Below, piece after piece: positions 59,730 through 64,000 of a DNA stretch of 64,000 bases. A model generated the notes under the pieces. The model saw nothing but the letters and a program-made list of their open reading frames with translations. It ran no database searches and had not been told where the DNA came from. The first letter of the stretch is position 1. The number at the start of each line of letters is the position of its first letter. A program made the position numbers and the translations under genes. This DNA is from Stenopsyche tienmushanensis (taxonomy: Eukaryota > Arthropoda > Insecta > Trichoptera > Stenopsychidae). The stretch spans positions 3,224,001 through 3,288,000 of the forward strand of contig WACJ01000274.1 of assembly GCA_008973525.1 (NCBI GenBank), in the 5' to 3' direction.

Positions 59730-62700
59730 CCTAAACCTTACAAAGACATTAAACCTTTCACTACCATCTAAAGATAAGACCATATAAAATGCGAATGGAA
59801 TAGGTTAATGCAAAGGGCGCCCTAATATGTTTAGCTTGATTATTTTTTGTACAGGATTCTAGGATATGTATGAGATAATTCCGTTGAACACAGTAACTTT
59901 TAATTAATTATTAGAGATTCGAATCAGCCAAAGGGTTGAAATAACTTCAAAGTGCTCACCTATGTAAACTGGGTAAACAATGTTCCAGTGACACATATTT
60001 ACATTTAATTATACAGCGCTTATTAATTTTAATTAATATTATGTTTAAGCAGAGTATATATGTGAGAAATTTCAATAATTCGAGTAAATATTTTAACGGA
60101 TCTATAAATTTGAAGAATTTATGAGCAAATTTTGAGCGTATTGATGCTCCAAGTATGCAAATTTATTATGGAAAATATCTACTGTCCGAATATCTGTATA
60201 TATTAAACGGATGTATTATGATCGAAATCGTATTTCCCCATTGTTGAAGTGTTGTTATGTATTCAGTCAGACGAAAAAATCATAGATAAACATAAGGTGG
60301 TCCAATAGTACTTGATTGTAGGCGCATTAGTTGGGCCATAGTGAATATTGAATCCATTCTCTTCTATATTAGTTTTACGAACCGTAAAATGAGTTGCTTT
60401 GAGTGTTTTCGGTTCTCCCTTTATTGAGGGCGTCATTCCCGTTGAATAATAAGGGAGACTGTCCCATTGCATATCAAGTCATGTGCAATAATAACCTTGC
60501 AGAAGAAAAATATTTTCATAAATGAATTTACATAAATACAATTGTATTTTTTTTCCGCTATTGTATATCACCCCTTCGATCAAGGGGATTGTAAATATGT
60601 CCATACTAATAATGCACCCCTTATGAAAATGTTTCCGCTGACAAATATTATTGCAACTTATGAATATGTAAGAAACGGATTATTGTCAAAATAAGATATA
60701 TTTTAAAATTTGGGTTGTATTTTAATTAAACAATTAAGGGCGTTCGAAAAACTGTGGGGCGACCATCAGTTCTATATATTGTGAGACGTTACCAGATTTG
60801 GAATAAATGTAGCGTAAAATTTATTTCTAGATTTAAGCGGAACGGTTCTACTATCCGTTTTATAAACATACATTAAATCCGAAAGCTCAGATCGCGTTAT
60901 TTAGTTTAAAATCTGTGTCTTGTTCTATATCGGTAATGTCTGGATTCTATGCAAAGATCTTAATGCAATATGATTTTAAGCTTCGTTTCAATTCAATGCA
61001 CCATTAAAATGCAGAAAATTTTCATGATTGTGCAATGCTCAATTTACTTCTAGTTTTATTTATTATACATAAAGTTTAAACTTATATTGTGTTGTCTTAA
61101 AATTGTGGCAATTTAATGTATAAAAGTATATGTATAGGATGAACTTTATCGATATTAATTTCATCCAAATATCTTAGTAAAAACCACACAAAATTATCAT
61201 CGTGATCAAATGCAATTAGCAAAAATATTTAAAATTGCGAAATTATAACAATAAATCAAATAAATTGAAAATATCAACGAGGCAAAAATATATCATTTTT
61301 TCAAACCAATTCAACTTTTGGAATCACATTTAATGACACGTTTGCACGCAATATAATGATTCATTACCTTCTTATATGAGATTTAATGGACATAGAATAT
61401 TATTAATTTGCGGTTGCCTAAATAAAAATAATTAATATTTTTATATCCAATCGATAATTCGATGATTCTTCATAGTTTTGGCGTTACAATTGATATATTC
61501 CAGATCCAATGCGTTGGAAAATTGGATGGATAATGTTTATGGTTTGCGGCGATTTAAACGTGAAGGGGGAGTAAATATGATATTTATCTTAAGGGTGAAA
61601 GGAGATTGAAAATGTAAAATAACGATACAAATTTAAAATTACAATTCAAAGACACGAGAAATTCGACAATAACAAATAAGAGTGTATATAAAAATTCAAA
61701 TCTGGTAGTAATGACTTTGAAACGCAAAATATTTGGAAAAAACACCTATATAATGGAACAATATTATATTAATAGCATCGATGACGAAGTGTTAATTGGT
61801 CGATATTCGTTAACAACAGTAAAATGACCACAAAAGGTTTAATTAAATTCATAGTCAATTTGAATTTATATTTAAGTTAAATAAATTGAGTAGATGGCTC
61901 TTTATGAGCTAATGCAAATCAATAAATTCGATGACTATAGGCGTACTTTTCAGTTTAATAGACAACGAGTAGCGTCTATGATGAAACATTGATGCTCTTT
62001 GATAATCGCAGATGGACAGGACAATGGTTAAATTGTATAGATCTCTAAAGCAATATATAAAAGGGGGGTTTCATCATGGAAAAGTCATGGTAATCATACG
62101 GTGGTGCAATAATGGCATCATCCATTATTCATTCATGCAGCTTTAGTGAAACCTGAAATATTGCATGAGAAATTATGCATCATACGGTCTTCTCAAGTCG
62201 ATAGGTGTGTTTATACTTTTGCATTTTATACTATAAAAACTATTTTTTTATTGATGTATGACTATTTCTTTGTTTGAATTAATAAATTGGAAGTCTATTT
62301 TAGAAGTCTGATAGAAGTAAAATGTTTTTCATTGTTGGAGTATTTTTAAATGGCGCACCTGAGATCGGAACTTAAACGTTTTATTAGGTCTTGTGCTTAA
62401 GAGGAAATTGCTCATTAGCTCTTTAGTCTAGGGTTGTTTCCAGTAGTTATTTTTTAAGCTCAGGAAAGACAGCGAGAGAATTCCCTGGAAAGGAAGAAGT
62501 AAAAAATACACAATAGTTCACATCTCTTTAAGAGCTTAAAAATATCAAAGACAAATTTAAGCAGCTGTGAACATAATTTATTATCCTTTAAAACTTTTGT
62601 TCGAGCAAAATGATTCATATGTTAGCTAAAGCAAACGCAAAGAAAGATTACTACGAAGTAATTTGAAGGATTATCATATTTTTGACGCTTCCTTCTTGAT

Positions 62701-64000
62701 TTATGCCCCTTAAAGAATTTTAATTGACATTTTCAATTTTGTGAAGAATGGCGCAAATTTACAACGAAAGTTTATCACAATTTTTTCAACTAACGAATCC
62801 TAGTCGTTTGCTCCCAGAAAGAATTGCTTGTATAATGAACTCGATATTGCTGTCATAATTCATCGGTAATATCATCTAGCTATCAAAAAGTCTCACTGGA
62901 AAGAAAATATAAGATTACAACTTGACATACTCAACTCAGCTTTACGGAGAAATGATCAATTGGTCCTTCGTGGTGTCATTTTTCAGGCTGCTGCTGCACG
63001 ATTTTCTTTCCTCTTGTATATATATTTTTACTGCAAATTTATCAAAGCGTTAAACTTATAAATGATAAGTCCATCCAAATATGAAACATGTATTATTTTA
63101 TCCTATGAAAAACTAGTGAGATTATGTTGATAATGATATGTTATGGGGACCAATTGTATTGACAAACACAATTTTCCTTTGCAGAAATGGAGGCTTTCAG
63201 ATAAGATGGCAACAATTTAAGAGAATGGCTGACTTCTACAGTTTATTTAGCCTTTTTATTGTCCCGAAGAAAGCCCCCCCAGATATTGCTCACAGTTTGA
63301 AGGCGAATGAGAAACGGCCATCACTTTAATAATAATCGGAAAAATATTTTTTTGCCCTCTGGAAAGGTGAGCCGAGTCGTTATCCGAGCCTTTACCTCTT
63401 GCAGGACGAGATAAGAGGGCACATTTCCTCTGAGAAATGAACACTCGTATATTGGCGAAGATTAGTGAGATTTTTTCAGTCTGATGGTGTATTTTTTCAT
63501 GAAGATTTTCAGTTCATATTACCATCAGGGGAGAAGCCCGACCGGGCGGAGAATGCTATTTATTCGGGCGTATAATGCGCAATTGGGGCAGGTCTTGGCG
63601 GACTTTGGGAGAGAGGTTAAGTCATTAGACGTTTAGTCTTCCCACCCACCTATAATGCATTCTATACCTATATAAGACACTAATCTTCAACGTGGTACAT
63701 CTACGTCTGATGGAAAGATTGTGGATCAAAATAAATCAGACACAAATGTTAAAAGGGAGAATAATGTATATAGAAAAAAAATAATCAAAGATTAAAAATC
63801 ATCATATTTCATTATTTATCAAATCTGCACCAAAAACAAACCCAAAATGTGCTTAAATAATTCATAATATAATTCATTTTTTATAATATTCGAGAAATCC
63901 TTGGAAATATCAGTGTTAAAATAATTCATTTTTGATATAAAAATTCATATTATGAATTTATATTTTAATATTGTCGTATACAAGCTAGCTAGGGGTGTTA
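59730..64000. other. Gene desert to window end
   Basis: AT-rich with no recognisable gene, RNA or transposon. A GC-richer patch at about 63000-63660 may be regulatory. Confidence 0.45.

Overview
This is eukaryotic nuclear DNA, almost certainly from an insect. It is AT-rich, gene-poor and intron-bearing. It carries mariner, pogo/Tigger, hAT, piggyBac and Mutator-like transposon debris, two 5S rRNA genes of arthropod type, and one short spliced gene with a TATA box, initiator and AATAAA signal. I cannot name the species. There are no bacterial operons, phage or CRISPR arrays. All calls come from reading the sequence; no database was searched.

Layout. 1-3.7 kb holds nothing I recognise. 3.7-6.3 kb is a transposon cluster: an internally deleted mariner, a Tigger element with intact ends but a deleted catalytic core, and a hAT end. 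About 8.5-25.8 kb has no intact gene of recognised family, but repeatedly shows protein-like reading frames on both strands, all broken by frameshifts and stops. One of these (15.7-16.1 kb) is a Mutator-like transposase fragment; the rest are unidentified. The tract could be a decayed coding-dense insertion such as an endogenous large DNA virus, but that is inference. It ends next to a 1-kb piggyBac-type element at 26.0-27.0 kb.

27.2-29.1 kb is the best gene: two coding exons, a 127-residue basic and proline-rich protein, two upstream ORFs in the leader, and a long 3' UTR. I do not recognise the protein.

30.2-33.2 kb is the most striking structure. Two identical 119-bp 5S rRNA genes face each other about 2.8 kb apart. 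Between them lie a 569-bp pogo-like MITE and a large inverted array of about 122-bp satellite monomers (arms of several hundred bp) that could form a very long hairpin.

33.5-64 kb is mostly a gene desert. It holds a possible pair of exons of a membrane protein (35.7-36.2 kb, minus), a broken coding fragment (34.4-34.8 kb), a full-length but dead mariner (39.4-40.7 kb), two copies of a TTAA-flanked MITE (43.8 and 53.8 kb), a non-LTR reverse transcriptase fragment (50.3-51.2 kb), a third mariner relic (52.0-52.6 kb), hAT ends, and several locally GC-richer islands that may be regulatory. Genes here do not form a pathway; the window is best read as one small gene in repeat-rich intergenic DNA.
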